A stretch of DNA of 64,000 nt from positions 76,093,791 to 76,157,790 of the forward strand of contig CM034531.1 of the NCBI GenBank assembly GCA_020002185.1, in the 5' to 3' direction. The notes beneath the pieces are model-generated. The model ran no database searches. It was not told the origin of the DNA and saw only the letters and a program-made list of their open reading frames with translations. Position 1 is the first letter of the stretch, and each line of letters begins with the position of its first letter. The position numbers and the translations under genes were made by a program. This document shows positions 44,258 to 55,514 of the stretch, one piece after another. The DNA is from Paraescarpia echinospica. Its lineage: Eukaryota > Annelida > Polychaeta > Sabellida > Siboglinidae.

Positions 44258-44358
44258 AAAAAAGAATCCATGCATCAAAAGATGGCCAGGATTTCTCTAG
44301 CTCCAAGTCGAAACTCAGGAGGGTTGTTTCCTCAGGTGCTTATAAGGTGGTTTCATAA
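44258..44358 (+). CDS. DNase I-like gene exon 9: basic C-terminal tail and stop
   Basis: Acceptor gttaattatttag; the phase-1 join gives Glu290, then KRIHASKDGQDFSSSKSKLR, RVVSSGAYKVVS and TAA at 44,356-44,358. The tail is basic and Ser-rich. It lies beyond the catalytic domain, as does the tail of DNase1L3. Conservation is not expected here, so the call rests on the splice site, the phase and the composition. An alternative donor exists inside the exon (ctcag|gtgctt). Confidence 0.7.
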
Positions 44359-45223
44359 TATTGATAACTATCAAAATAATATCTAACATAATATTTAAGT
44401 GTTTCACAATGGTATCAAAAGCTTTATGATTGAAACATGTCCATCGTAACAATAACTAGCTGGCAGAATTCCCATCCTTATTAATTGAGTTGATAATTAT
44501 GCACTGTCAGTCTATCATTTCTTTTAATACAAAACAGGATTTATTATTAACATCAATATGTTATTTCCAACATAACAAGATTGTAACATTGTGTTCGCTA
44601 GGCATAGCTAAATCTTCATGAATTACATACATCACTATACAAATAAGATACTTTGAATGGTTCTAGCAAATTGATGGTGTTAATTCAAGCAGTGTGAACA
44701 TGTTTAAAAATAGAATTTATAAAAATCTGATGGGGCGGCTTATACGTAGGTGAAAATCGTTGGCCTCTCGATAAGTCTAAAGCTTCCTACTCCACATGCC
44801 ATGAATCTTGTTAAATAAGTTGTGCAAAAACCAAGCCCACCTAAATGTCACCTGTTATATATTATAACTAGGCCTAAATATGTATCTACATTTTAAGCCT
44901 CAGTGTGTCTTTTCCACCATTCAACATATTTTCAGGCATGTGACGTTATAAAATACGAATCAAATATTGCGTCCTATGCCACATTTGAAGCCCAAATAGT
45001 GCTACGGTTTGTGTCAATCTGCGCCGCTGCGGTCGTTGGTTAACGCGCAATGCGCGTGAAAAGTGCGATATACCATCGCAGGTTGATGCAAACATGAGTG
45101 CTATTTAGGCCTACTTAATCAATATTGACATATAAAAACGTATGGCTATAAGCCGAATTGTAAAAAGATCAGAAACCTATCATACAAGCCAAAGTCAACA
45201 AAGAAAAACAGTTTCGCTTTCAG
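44359..45223. other. Downstream of DNase gene, no feature recognised
   Basis: AT-rich sequence; probably the DNase 3'UTR followed by intergenic DNA or an intron. Confidence 0.4.
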
Positions 45224-45290
45224 GGACTTTGAAACGACGGTGTCGGTGGCAAACATGCTGCGCATCGCTGACACCGGCCCAACCGTAGCC
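45224..45290 (+). CDS. Candidate exon upstream of the unknown gene at 45.7 kb
   Basis: Acceptor tttcgctttcag and donor gcc|gtaagc enclose 67 bases reading DFETTVSVANMLRIADTGPT-VA. The phase-0 end is compatible with a splice to ctgcag|CTCTCAG at 45,775, which enters the frame of the next feature. It needs phase 2 upstream, which no DNase exon supplies, so it would belong to a separate gene. Speculative. Confidence 0.35.
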
Positions 45291-45629
45291 GTAAGCATTA
45301 ACCAGTTCTGTAAAACTCCCGCATATTAATATGTGCCTATATTCCACGATTTCTGACATTTCTGCTTCTTAGCTTAGTTTGTGACTGTTTTAATATGTGA
45401 AATAACGTTGTTCGCCAGGGGCGTCCGTCTACGAAAAACGCAGGGAATAACAAATGACGCTAAGAATTGTGGGAAGCCATTTCAGAGGAACGACACGAAC
45501 CAGAAATTCGGGACACGGACTGTGACGTTTATTAACGCAAAAATGTTGACCGCGATGTTTTGTTTCGATAGGTCGTAATCATCACCGATGCGCTGAACTG
45601 TTTGTGGAACGCATACAGCACAATTTGTA

Positions 45630-45706
<77 letters not shown>

Positions 45707-45708
45707 GG
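45630..45708. repeat. (GACA)n tetranucleotide array
   Basis: About 19 units of gaca, ending 22 bp before the ATG of the next feature. Confidence 0.97.
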
Positions 45709-45730
45709 CAGACACACACGGCACTCTGCA

Positions 45731-46204
45731 ATGTTCTCCACTCTGACATTTTCCATGCTATTATTGTCTGCAGCTCTCAGACCCTCTGGAGTCGACGACT
45801 CGACCATCAGCGCTGAGACTGAGTTGCCGGCAATGGACGTGCCGACCCAGCTCTCGTCCGTCATCTCGTCAATGCGTTCGGACCCTTCCGTCGACGTGCA
45901 GATAGTCAGCGAAGGAACATGGATCACCGACAAACTTTCTCTTGTCGTCACTCTGCGGGAGTGTGCGGGCGGTTTTGATGATGTATTGCGAAAGTACAGC
46001 AATATGTACAGTGATCTCCTGCCCGCTTCGCTAATCAACGACATATGGATTGTCATGTGGAACACGGTGTCGGGAATGGGCGATAATACCAACGTCCAGG
46101 CGTTGATGGAGGAACAGCTGACTCGCGTGCGAGCTTGCGTCTTACAGTACCGCATGGTGGCGCCATTCACCTGTCGTCTGACCATCGAGAAGACGACCAC
46201 TTAA
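45731..46204 (+). CDS. Unknown protein, possibly secreted (157 codons plus stop)
   Basis: Open from ATG 45,731 to TAA with GC-rich third positions like the DNase exons and unlike the flanking AT-rich DNA. The start MFSTLTFSMLLLSAA could be a signal peptide. The body includes DVPTQLSSVISSMRSDPSVD, VQIVSEGTWITDKLSLVVTL, SLINDIWIVMWNTVSGMGDN and a C-terminus with two Cys (RACVLQYRMVAPFTCRLTIE). I recognise no family. A splice acceptor (ttgtctgcag) at 45,774 means the N-terminus may instead be an upstream exon. This is the best candidate for an undescribed protein in the window. Function not inferable. Confidence 0.6.
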   Translation: MFSTLTFSMLLLSAALRPSGVDDSTISAETELPAMDVPTQLSSVISSMRSDPSVDVQIVSEGTWITDKLSLVVTLRECAGGFDDVLRKYSNMYSDLLPASLINDIWIVMWNTVSGMGDNTNVQALMEEQLTRVRACVLQYRMVAPFTCRLTIEKTTT

Positions 46205-46379
46205 ATTTAACGTGTCTCAAAATGTGCTAAGCAAAAATACCGAAATACTAGTATAACATGTAAGTTTAGAAGTTAACCTTTTCTATGATTATTTTAAAGC
46301 AATTTCTTATAAATCATCATGACCTAGAAATATACTGCTGATCACCATACATAAAATGTTGTCATGGCTGTTTCTCCAT

Positions 46380-46545
46380 CTCGATATTTTACACGCGCCA
46401 CAAGCACACACGGACGCACTCATGCACGTACGCCCGCACGCACAAACACACACACATATATGTAAATAAATATATATACATATGTATATATATATATATA
46501 CACATATATATATATATACATACATATATATATATATATATTTGC
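46380..46545. repeat. CA/CG then TA-rich simple repeats
   Basis: cacacgcac-type words followed by alternating atatatat blocks (about 46,460-46,540). Confidence 0.9.
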
Positions 46546-47500
46546 GTGTATATACCGCATGTGGATATACTGTGTGTAATTTTGTTATTATTACTGTATG
46601 TAAACGAGTGAATTCCAGGAAAATGTAATGTATGTATTGCCTACAGGCTACCTAACTAGGCAAATTCCAACGCCCCACTTGGGACATTATTATCGGGACA
46701 TTTCCACCAACTAGGGACGTAGGCTCATGTATACTCTAATCGTACACAATAATAACATTGGCTAGGCAATAGTTCCGACAAAGCTCCTTGTCTGAACATG
46801 TGACCGCTTTGGTTTAAAGGGAGCAAGCCAGTTCCTCTACCTGAAATTAGTCTCGCACACTGTTGAACTTCCTGCTTGATTACAGACGAAAAAAAGTGCA
46901 TTATATTTTTGAGAAATGATTTTTTACAATGTTGACTTGCTCTGACATAAGTGCATTTGAATAGTCAGATTTCTAGATGTGATTGTAGCAGCTGTTGACA
47001 GTAAAATGGTGTCTTTTTAGCTGATTTTACTAAGCGGAAGGGTATCTGGCAGCAATTTGGCTAGTTGACACTTTAGCCGGATTACTGCCTGCAAGCATTT
47101 GTAAATATTGACGGGTGTCATACATACAGGCATTTTGCAAGAGCTAGAGATATTAGATTTTAACTAAAATCGACCAGCATGTCAATGAGATGATAATAAC
47201 AGCAGGTGGGAAGTTTAAGAAACTTTATAGGTCACGTTTTCTTATAATCACACAAAACATTAACATGGTCGCCAATGGGAAAACTGACAGTGTGCTGAGC
47301 CCTTAACCGACTCTCGACTGGCTGCGTGACTTCGCCAGAACGATAGTCTGGCTCTGAATGGCCCTTCTGAATATTATGCCACGAGAGCTGCCACCTAGTG
47401 CATATGTATGTGATTAAAAGGCATTAAACTACGAAAATGTCTGTTTATTTTGTGTATCACATGTTTCAATATAAGTTTAATGTTGAATAGTAGTTTGCCA
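46546..47500. other. Intergenic, partial R1 repeat
   Basis: A short relative of the R1 repeat start (aaagggagcaagccagttcc, 46,815-46,890). Otherwise nothing recognised. Confidence 0.4.
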
Positions 47501-47504
47501 CATC

Positions 47505-47725
47505 AAAATACATAATTCCTTAGAGAAAACAGTCCTAGAAGGCAAAGTGGAGGGAAAGAGAGGAAGGGGAAGACCAAGGAGAAGATGGGAGCAGGACATC
47601 AGCGACTGATTGGAAGACGACATCGTGAGAGCAGGGAGACAAACGGCAGACAGAGCAGCGTATCGTGGGATCATCCGGGCAGCTACGTCTCGCAGAGATA
47701 TGCTGAATTGAAGAATGAAGAAGAA
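47505..47725 (+). mobile_element. LINE 3' end (endonuclease-RT C-terminus), decayed
   Basis: Frame text VLEGKVEGKRGRGRPRRRWE, QDISD-stop-LEDDIVRAG, RQTADRAAYRGIIRAATSRR and a terminal gaagaagaagttg run. The GKRGRGRPR..W block followed by a short tail and (GAA)-like 3' end is typical of one group of invertebrate LINEs. It has internal stops. Confidence 0.65.
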
Positions 47726-47924
47726 GTTGTTATAGATTATATAATCTGATAAAAGTGTATCCTTATTTAATTTGTTATTTCATAGTTGGCATGAGAGCCA
47801 ATCATCGTCTCTACCCGAACCTGGGGTAAAGCTCCCTACCGGTAACATTGGCTGGAGCTTAATAATCCTTGCCGTTGTGGTGGAACAATGCTGCCACCTC
47901 ACGGCGCCTGGATAATCGAGGCTA

Positions 47925-48210
47925 ACCTGAAATTAGCGGGCGTAGTCATTTTTAACAGGAAGTCTGCTGTGCTGACTGTGGAAAAATGGAAAATCGTTGA
48001 AAATCAAAGGATACTGCGGTAAATTCAACTCGCCTCGGCAGTATTGCCAATAAAGCTAGTTTTGAATCTGGATATGTTGTTTACCATTTGAACATGCTCA
48101 GTGGTCGTATCGTCCAAATTGCTAATGGTGTTACGGGCTTACTAAACACAATTTGGCGGGCAATATACCTTCAACATAGTTATTGTAATCTTAAGAACAT
48201 TATGTTAACT
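47925..48210 (+). repeat. Dispersed repeat family R1, copy 2
   Basis: Matches 37,238-37,545 (for example ggaagtctgctgtgctgact against ggaagtttgctgtgttgacc; shared ataccttcaacatagtta). Confidence 0.65.
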
Positions 48211-48478
48211 AATACATTAAAAACTGGGAATGGACGGTCTCCTATTATCATTTAAAATGTAACGTTTTACTCGTGTAGGTCCTATTGCGTGTATCACTAT
48301 GTTGGCAAAAACGCGTTTATTGATTTGTTTGTGGCATTTTAGTAAATTGACACCGGCTCAAATATGGATGATCACAAGCCAATGACAGTTCGCCTCGGAG
48401 TCAGAGATCAGACAGAAGGGTTAGTCGACTCTAGAGGAGACTGGCCTACTTGTTTGCCCATGCCTACCTAACATATTA

Positions 48479-48628
48479 TATACATGCCAACTCTTCCGTA
48501 AAATCCGGGAGTTTTCCGTATTTGGGGGTATGTTCCGGTCTCCCGGAATATAGGCAAATCTCCTCCGGGAAGCGTGCTGAACCGCTGATGAATCGCCCGG
48601 ATTTCATCAAAAAGTTGGCGGTATAATA
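48479..48628. mobile_element. Short MITE with TATACNNGCCAACT-type ends
   Basis: Left end tatacatgccaactcttccg followed by taaaatccgggag; the right end, reverse-complemented, reads tataccgccaactttttgat then gaaatccgggcg. About 150 bp, non-coding. A similar single end is at 6,711. Confidence 0.65.
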
Positions 48629-48786
48629 TTACATAATGCCAAAAAGGTCGGCAAGACAGTACGAAATCAAGACAAAATCATATTATCGAGACAGGTGTTT
48701 TATTTATTGGAAAACAATCAACAATGTCTACAGTAGCAATGTCTAATCATCCAGATGAAATGTCAGCTAATGTGTGTTACGGACAA

Positions 48787-49098
48787 TAAAAAAGGTAAGT
48801 TCTTATATAGCGCAGTATCCAGTCCTCGGGACTGGTCAAAGTCTGTACACTTTACTCCCTGGCAGACCTGTTCAATCTGGGAAGCATTCAGCTACGCTGC
48901 AATTAACGCGCGAAAACAATTCGTAAACAAACATCCACCACTGTCAATAGCCAGGTACTCATTCATACAGCTGAGTGAACTGACGCAATGCAAAGTAAAC
49001 GAACTTGCCCAAGGTTCGACACCGCCGCACAGGATTCGAACCGGCGTTCTCTCAGTCGAGAGTCCGGAGCTCTTACCGCTGCTCTACTGCGCTCCACC
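48787..49098 (-). mobile_element. tRNA-derived SINE family S1, fullest copy
   Basis: On the minus strand: a tRNA-like head (gcgcagtagagcagcggtaa A-box region, CCGGTTCGAATCCTG B-box), then a conserved central part (gggcaagttcgtttactttg, cagttcactcagctgtatga), aacaggtctgccagggagta, and the tail ggactggatactgcgctata ending in a TTTTTT run. Truncated relatives are in the DNase intron 6, its inverted copy, and at 62,764-62,857. The head is a pol III promoter remnant rather than a functional tRNA: the anticodon arm does not pair normally. Confidence 0.8.
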
Positions 49099-49462
49099 AA
49101 TAGTTGTTTATACACAGGGAATTTAGATGCCAATTTGAACTGTTGCGTTTCCTTGTTATGGTGTAACATGTGTGCTGACTTATATATAACAGAACAAATA
49201 ACTTTAATGAAAATCGAAGCAAACATCTAACGTGAAAATGTCGGGGTAAAGAGTTAATACACAATAATGGTCGAAACAATCAATGTATACGTAAAGTCGG
49301 AGACCTATGCAACGTTCAGCCAGAAACGAGCACAGCGGCGACACGTAGCGCCCGGTGAATCTACCAACAAACATATCTTTGACATCAGTAGACGGATGGT
49401 CATGAACTTTCAGAGTAAGCCTACACTGTGCCTTCATGTAAAATACTGTCGGAGTCCCTACA

Positions 49463-49476
49463 ACATTACATGAAAC
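49463..49476 (+). repeat. 14-bp direct repeat, left of the inverted copy
   Basis: ACATTACATGAAAC; the identical word occurs at 51,291-51,304, immediately outside (overlapping by two bases) the other end of the inverted copy. It resembles a target-site duplication. Confidence 0.8.
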
Positions 49477-49487
49477 ACTACATGAAA

Positions 49488-49598
<111 letters not shown>

Positions 49599-49964
49599 CC
49601 CGCCCGCCTGCCTGCCTGCCTGTATCGCATCATAATAGTTAGCGTTCCTTCCTACCTTCTACAATAGAGACTTCATACCAAAAACAACTTTTGGCCATTT
49701 ATAAAACCAATTTTATTACATCGAAGCATCCTAGTTACGTCTAAAACGTTTGGACCCGAAATAAATTATTTAAAAAGCATTTTGTGGAGGCCCCCATAAA
49801 CATATATTGTTGGAGCCCGTGGTAAACGGCCCAGTCTGTCCTGCCATAAATCCGGCTTTGAGTAAGTGCAACAGTTTCTAGGCACTATGTTCAAGAAACG
49901 AGGGTATTCTTTGCAGAAATAAATTGGCGTGAAACAAAGTGAACAATCATATAGCTGACGTTAC

Positions 49965-50061
49965 CTCTGTGGGGGTGAGACCCAGGGCGATATCGAAGCG
50001 ACACACTCTGACGTTCGTCGGTACAATCGCGGCCTTCAGCTCGTCGCCCGCCACCACAAAT
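49965..50061 (-). pseudogene. Inverted copy of DNase exon 7
   Basis: Same 97 bases with both splice signals intact and one change (Ser to Asn within IVPTSV). Not reachable by the DNase transcript in sense orientation. Confidence 0.9.
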
Positions 50062-50856
50062 CTGATACCGAGCATTGTGTCAAATAAGTTATGATCACAT
50101 CTGATTTCCTAATGTATATATATACTCGTGCGTGTGTTTGTTTGTTTATGTACTTGTGTGTGCGTGCGCGTGCGCATGGGCATGCGCTTGCTATGGCTGT
50201 TTGTTTATGTATTTGCGTGTGCGTGTGCGTGCGCGTGCGCGTGCGCGTGCGCGTGCGCGTGCGCGTGCTGTGGCTGTTTGTTTATGTACTTGCGTGTGTG
50301 TGCGTGTTTGTGTGCGTGGGTGAGTATGTGCGTGCGTGTGCGTGAGTGCGTGCGTGCATGGGTGCGTGCATGCGTGCGTGCGTGCGTATGAGTGTGTGTG
50401 TCGACAGACCTTATAAAAGCGTTGAATATTCTCATATCGAAATAAAAAAAGTTGCATTTTCACTTAAATCGCCGTCGACCCGATTTTAAAACGTTCCCGT
50501 GCGACAGCAGATGATCCTTGACAATCCTTATGGCATAGCAACAATCGAGGTATTTGTAAATTTACTAATCATATTGGTCAATGAAACAACACAAAAACAT
50601 GTAAGCAAAGCGGATAATAAGAGGATATCATTTAGACTAATAATGCACCTGAAGGATGTGAAGTTATAATGTAATCCAATAAGTCACCTTGCAAATTTAA
50701 ATCGAAGCCATAATAAACAAAATATTATAACGTATTCTGAATCGTATTTACACGTACACGTATAGTGTTGTTTTATATGCGCACCCATACCACATCATGG
50801 AGATAGTTGGCACTGTACTGTACTGTACTGTACGTATGCATTATTGTAGACGTAAT

Positions 50857-51083
50857 TTAAAAAGTAAATGTAAGTTATTATAAAACTGCGCAGTATCCAA
50901 TCCTTAGGATTGCTCAAAACGCTTAAGACTTTACTCCCTGGCAGACCTGTTCAATCGAACACCATCTCGACTTCTCTGGGAAGCATTCAGCCACAATGCA
51001 ATTAATGTGCGAACATTATTCATAAACAAATGACCACCACTGTCTATAGCTAGGTACTCATTCATACAGCTGGGTGAACTGAA
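50857..51083 (-). mobile_element. SINE family S1, copy carried in the inverted duplicate
   Basis: Reverse complement of 41,300-41,526; it came along with the duplication rather than inserting independently. Confidence 0.75.
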
Positions 51084-51110
51084 TAGACGTCTATGAATAA
51101 ACCGACTAAC

Positions 51111-51265
51111 CGATCGTAGGCGCAGCTGCTTCTGCCCACTGTGGTGTCAATGTCGTCTCCTAGCAACCATTGGAATCTCGAGTCAGTGCGCAGGCGCACC
51201 CCAGCCCACTCTCTGTTTGTGACGTACGAGCAGTCGGCGTTGAAGTCACCCGTGATTAGTACATT
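51111..51265 (-). pseudogene. Inverted copy of DNase exon 6
   Basis: All 155 bases with intact acceptor and donor; the protein translation is unchanged, including GDFN and CAYD. Exons 1-5 and 8-9 are not duplicated, so this cannot make a DNase on its own. Confidence 0.9.
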
Positions 51266-51305
51266 CTGTAGGTAATGGAAACAAAGCAATACATTACATG
51301 AAACA

Positions 51306-51597
51306 ATAGATCTAGGTGGGCCTGGGGGCGTGTCCCTTGCACCTTTTCAATGTGCCCCCGTTGCATGATCCCTCTAGACCTTCTGAAAAATTACGAACAT
51401 CGCCGCAAAAAATTTCCAACAGCATCCCCCATCCCGTCTTCCGATGTCAAGATAATACAGTGGAGTAGTGCTGAAGCGCCGGCTCAGCCCACCCAATATG
51501 AATTTAATTCGACGACTAGTGTTTTACGAGCCTGAGGGGGCTTTGTGTCACTCACACGGATCCAAATACTACCCTCTCTGGATCCGCCCCTGCAAAG
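51306..51597. mobile_element. Possible DNA-transposon fragment with GGATCCGCCCCTG end
   Basis: The right edge (ctctctggatccgcccctgc) is a word common at ends of several invertebrate DNA transposons. The left edge tgggcctgggggcgtgtccc is only loosely related. Low confidence. Confidence 0.3.
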
Positions 51598-51876
51598 CCA
51601 GTGAACATATGTCTGAATGCCATGGAGCGTTAATATATCATTGTAGAAAAGACGATAACACGTTGTACCTTAGCCACTCCATGAATGACGGAAACCCACT
51701 TGGCGGAGTGTGACAAGGATAGCTACAAGCATCGTTGGTCGAAGAGGATTTAAGTCGATGCGGTAAAGAGAGCAACTCCATGACAGTGATCAAACAACGA
51801 CTGTCGAAGAATGCTCCCTTCATCGATTGACCGGATATTTTCGTTGTCGTCTACTTCCTCCCTTGTTCGCCGTGTC

Positions 51877-51945
51877 TTCGCCGTCTCTGTCTCTGTCTCT
51901 GTCTCTGTCTCTGTCTCTGTCTCTGTCTCTGTCTCTGTCTCTGTC

Positions 51946-51989
<44 letters not shown>

Positions 51990-52284
51990 CCTCCCTGCAT
52001 CCCTCCCTCTCTCCCTCCATCCCTCCCTGTCTCCCCGTCTCACTCTCTCTCCCCCTCTCTGTCTCTACTGTCTGTCCGTCTGTCTGTCTGTCTGTCTGTC
52101 TATCTATATATCTTATTTCTGTGCGTCTCTCTATGTATCTGTACGTCTGTCTGTCTCTTTCTCCGTTCCTCTCTCTCTCCCAGTCCTTCGTCCCTTCCCT
52201 TCCTCCCTCCCTCCTTCCCTCCCTTCCCCCTCCTTCCATCCCTCCCTGCCTCCCTCGTTGCCTCTCTCTTATCTCTCTCCCCCC

Positions 52285-52323
<39 letters not shown>

Positions 52324-52325
52324 GA
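51877..52325 (+). repeat. Homopyrimidine CT-rich tract, about 450 bp
   Basis: (TCTCTG)n, then (CT)n, (CCCT)n, (CTGT)n and (CT)n again, almost free of purines other than scattered G and A. Open frames here (Ser/Leu/Pro on plus, Arg/Glu on minus) are artefacts. Confidence 0.95.
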
Positions 52326-52689
52326 AAAAGGCTGACGGGTAGTATATGACCTCATAAGACCGATAGAGTCTACTCGTCACAATGTATCTAATGACTTTCC
52401 AATTAACAGAACTTTCCGAGTGCTAGTGAAAGAAAAAGTAAAAAACAACAATACCAACACCATCCGCTACCGCTACTCTTATCTCAGCTATAGATACAAG
52501 TTGTGCATAGTACTGTATCCACGCTTCAATATCACCATAAAGGACACGCACCATTGGCCAACACATAATTGTTCATCCCACAACCATCGCGACGTGTCTT
52601 GAAAGTACTCAACCGCATTTGCGCAAGACTCAGACATTGTACTGCATGAGTAACACATTCGTTGATATTTAAACTCGGTTCCAATTATT

Positions 52690-52960
52690 ATGAGGCCTGT
52701 CGGTGTGTGGGGCACGCATGCCCGCGCAGGCCCGGGAACGCATGCATAATGCGCGGCGCTACACCGCGGGTCGAGACGTGCTGTTGTACACCGCCGCCAT
52801 CATTAGCGACACGGGTCGGGTTGACGGGTGTAAGCGATCCCCGCAACCATTACTTGCACCGGGCCGACCGGTGAAACGACTGACAGGTTCGGAATGCATA
52901 ATGCCTGCCCCCGGGACTCGCTCGGCGAACGTTTGGGCTTCGTTTGAACTTGTCTAAACA
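52690..52960. other. GC/CpG-rich patch
   Basis: Much richer in CpG than its surroundings (gcatgcccgcgcaggcccgg, ccgccgccatcattagcgac). No exon is convincing; it could be a small CpG island or a transposon part. Confidence 0.35.
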
Positions 52961-52984
52961 ACTGATTATGGACGTTTATCTGGC

Positions 52985-53115
52985 AACAACGATAACAGTA
53001 ATGATGATAATGACGATGATGACGACGATGACAATAATGACAACGATGACGACAACGATGATGATGATCATAATGATGACGACGATGATGTTGATGATGA
53101 CGTCGACGATGACAA
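52985..53115. repeat. (GAT/GAC)n trinucleotide-like tract
   Basis: gatgatgatcataatgatga-type low complexity, similar to 40,805-41,000. Confidence 0.85.
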
Positions 53116-54850
53116 ACAAATTCTGCGAGGAAGATGGCAATGATAGCGGTGTTATTACTGAATCGGTCAGCTTGTTTACGAACTTCACAACCCGTGAACG
53201 TTTGCCAACTGTGCGTTTCTCGTGCATAGGATCCAACGTTTACAATGTACCCCTTGTCTTGTGGATTTTCTGAAAGGTCGCGGTCTCAAGGGAGAAATAA
53301 ACATTCCTTGGGAGTTTATGTGTTTTGAACAAGGCATTTTTGTATTACGTGGTCCGACACGCGTTTCATATCGGATGTAAATAACATATTTCAATTCTAA
53401 ACTGGCGAGCAACAATCGCGAACTTTTTAGGCATGCGTATAGTAAACTGCAAAGTCTCACGAGATCACATTTTCCACGGCGAGCTTCATTTGATCGTTCG
53501 CTGTGCAAACACACCGTCGTAGATAGCAATGGTTCTTTTGTAATCTTACGAATGTATGTTACGACGGATAGCGAAAGACAGCCTCGCGCAGACAAATTAT
53601 GGAATATCTCAACCATGTACCGTAATGTCAGGGCAATGCGGTTTATTTGGCAGCGTATTAAGACTACGACCCCACTTGGGACGTCGTGTAATGATGCTAT
53701 TATTATTATTAGTGATTTACATACGTGACATAACTATAGACACACTCGCCCATATCTTCCATATGTTCGCCGCATTTTCTTGAGTCTTTTCTAGATCATA
53801 CCCGGATCTTGTCACGCAGTAGAGAATGCGAGAGATTCCGCACATGATCCTGTCTCTCTCTCTTTATGCCACGCATCAGCGACCCTGTGGAATGGCGACA
53901 AGATTTTGTTTCACCGAGCACAAAACGGCACTTATGCGCTTTACGTGTGTTATGCATAATAACGAGTTTCCGTGGGGATCACACCCCATTCAGTCGGGCG
54001 AGAAAATTTGAAATCCGCAGTTGAGTAGAATTGGCGATGAGACGATATGAACGAAACACTATATTTGCAAATACAACATGACATACGTGAATTCGACGAG
54101 ACACCGTGGCTGCATCCGTACAATCAAACACTGACACAAATAAGAAGTGCATTTAAAGGTGCTTTCCCAACTCGATTTTTTCGCTAATCTCATTTAAAAT
54201 AAAAATTAATACAAAACCTGCGTAATATCAACTACAAAACGCAAGTTTGTTTGTGCAAGCGATTTGTGTAACTTTGGTGAAATCACAAGATAAATTATTA
54301 TCTAATCGCTTGTCCAAACATTAATTCAAGTGATTCTCCACACGCGAATCTTTACGTCAATTCGCGATAAGATTGCACGTGTCTGTGTTGATGTTGGTAA
54401 CTTTCCCTGTTCTCTCGAAAACTCCCTGGCTGATAACATCAGTGGTTTGAAGATTAATTGTTTGCCCAGCAGTTTACTTTATCATGTTATCAGATATGAC
54501 GTCCAAATATGTTTATTTAGACAAATAAACGAATGAAGGCATTTTGTATTAAATCGACTGCGGGTATATTACTTAGACTAGTCAGATACTCTATAAATAT
54601 TGGACATCAAATGACATCTTCGTGTTGGGCTGACTTGTATTTGCACTCCTCTTTGTCACTCAAGTCCCGGTAAGACTGGTATCGGTTTTCTTCCCTTCCC
54701 CCGCTTCACTCCCCCACCCCCAGCCCTCCCCCACCAATACCACCCGCCATGTTTTTTCCGAACTCCCTTCCCAATCTCCCTTCACATCCAATCGCAGTCT
54801 TCCTTGTCTCCTCTTGCCCTCCAGTCTGAACTCACCGGCTCTCTTCTCTT
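53116..54850. other. Intergenic, nothing recognised
   Basis: No exon-like, transposon-like or RNA-like signal found; pyrimidine-rich near 54,690-54,830. Confidence 0.4.
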
Positions 54851-54852
54851 AG

Positions 54853-54925
54853 TTTCTGTTCTGTTCTGTTCTGTTCTGTTCTGTTCTGTTCTGTTCTCTT
54901 CTCTTCTCTTCTCTTCTCTTCTCTT
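54853..54925. repeat. (TTCTG)n followed by (TTCTC)n
   Basis: About eight TTCTG units pass directly into about six TTCTC units, an example of a one-base unit variant spreading. Confidence 0.95.
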
Positions 54926-55514
54926 GACCATTCGCGTTCTGTTTCTTTCATGCGCCCTGACAACTTTAACCGACTCCCCATTAGCTTACTCCTGAAACTC
55001 TCTTCCACACCAACCTCCTCGCTCAGCTTCTCCAACCTTCGTTTGTGTACACTTTTAACTCCGGCAAATCTTCTTACCCAGTTATTGTTCCGTATATTTA
55101 GACTTCCTGATGTTGTTTTTCGTCATCGCCGTTGTGTCTAATAGAAACTGTCTACGCCGTAAACGTATAGGCTGGTGCGACCCGAGAAATTAGCTCCTTG
55201 CGTTTAGGTTCCGATATATATGACTAACTTCCAACATCCTTTCTCCCAATAATGTAAATCAGTGTTTACTCAAGGTAAAACGTACAGTAAGAATAGTTAC
55301 CATTATTCAAAACGGACAATGCAGAACATTTAACAAATCGAATATTGTATGATGTTTGAAATAAGTGCAAATTTGGTATGTATGTTGAAATGTCGAGTGT
55401 ATATAACTAACAATATATCGTTGACCGTTTTGTTAGCTTCCTATGTGCATATAACGTTTGCCTATATTATTTAACTCACATTGCCAAATCTAAGCCTACT
55501 ATCAATATACTGTT

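Noticed and set aside
45224..45290. Tenth exon of the DNase gene
   Set aside because: Requires an incoming phase 2, whereas exon 8 leaves phase 1 and exon 9 has its own stop; not compatible.
45602..45730. N-terminal extension (TDRQ)n of the unknown protein
   Set aside because: It is the translation of the (GACA)n microsatellite; the ATG at 45,731 or an upstream splice is more likely.
49020..49098. Possible functional tRNA gene (minus strand)
   Set aside because: Has A- and B-box words but the anticodon arm does not fold normally and the sequence continues into a SINE body; treated as a SINE head.
51811..52380. Ser/Leu/Pro-rich and Arg/Glu-rich frames in the CT tract
   Set aside because: Low-complexity artefacts on the two strands of one homopyrimidine tract.
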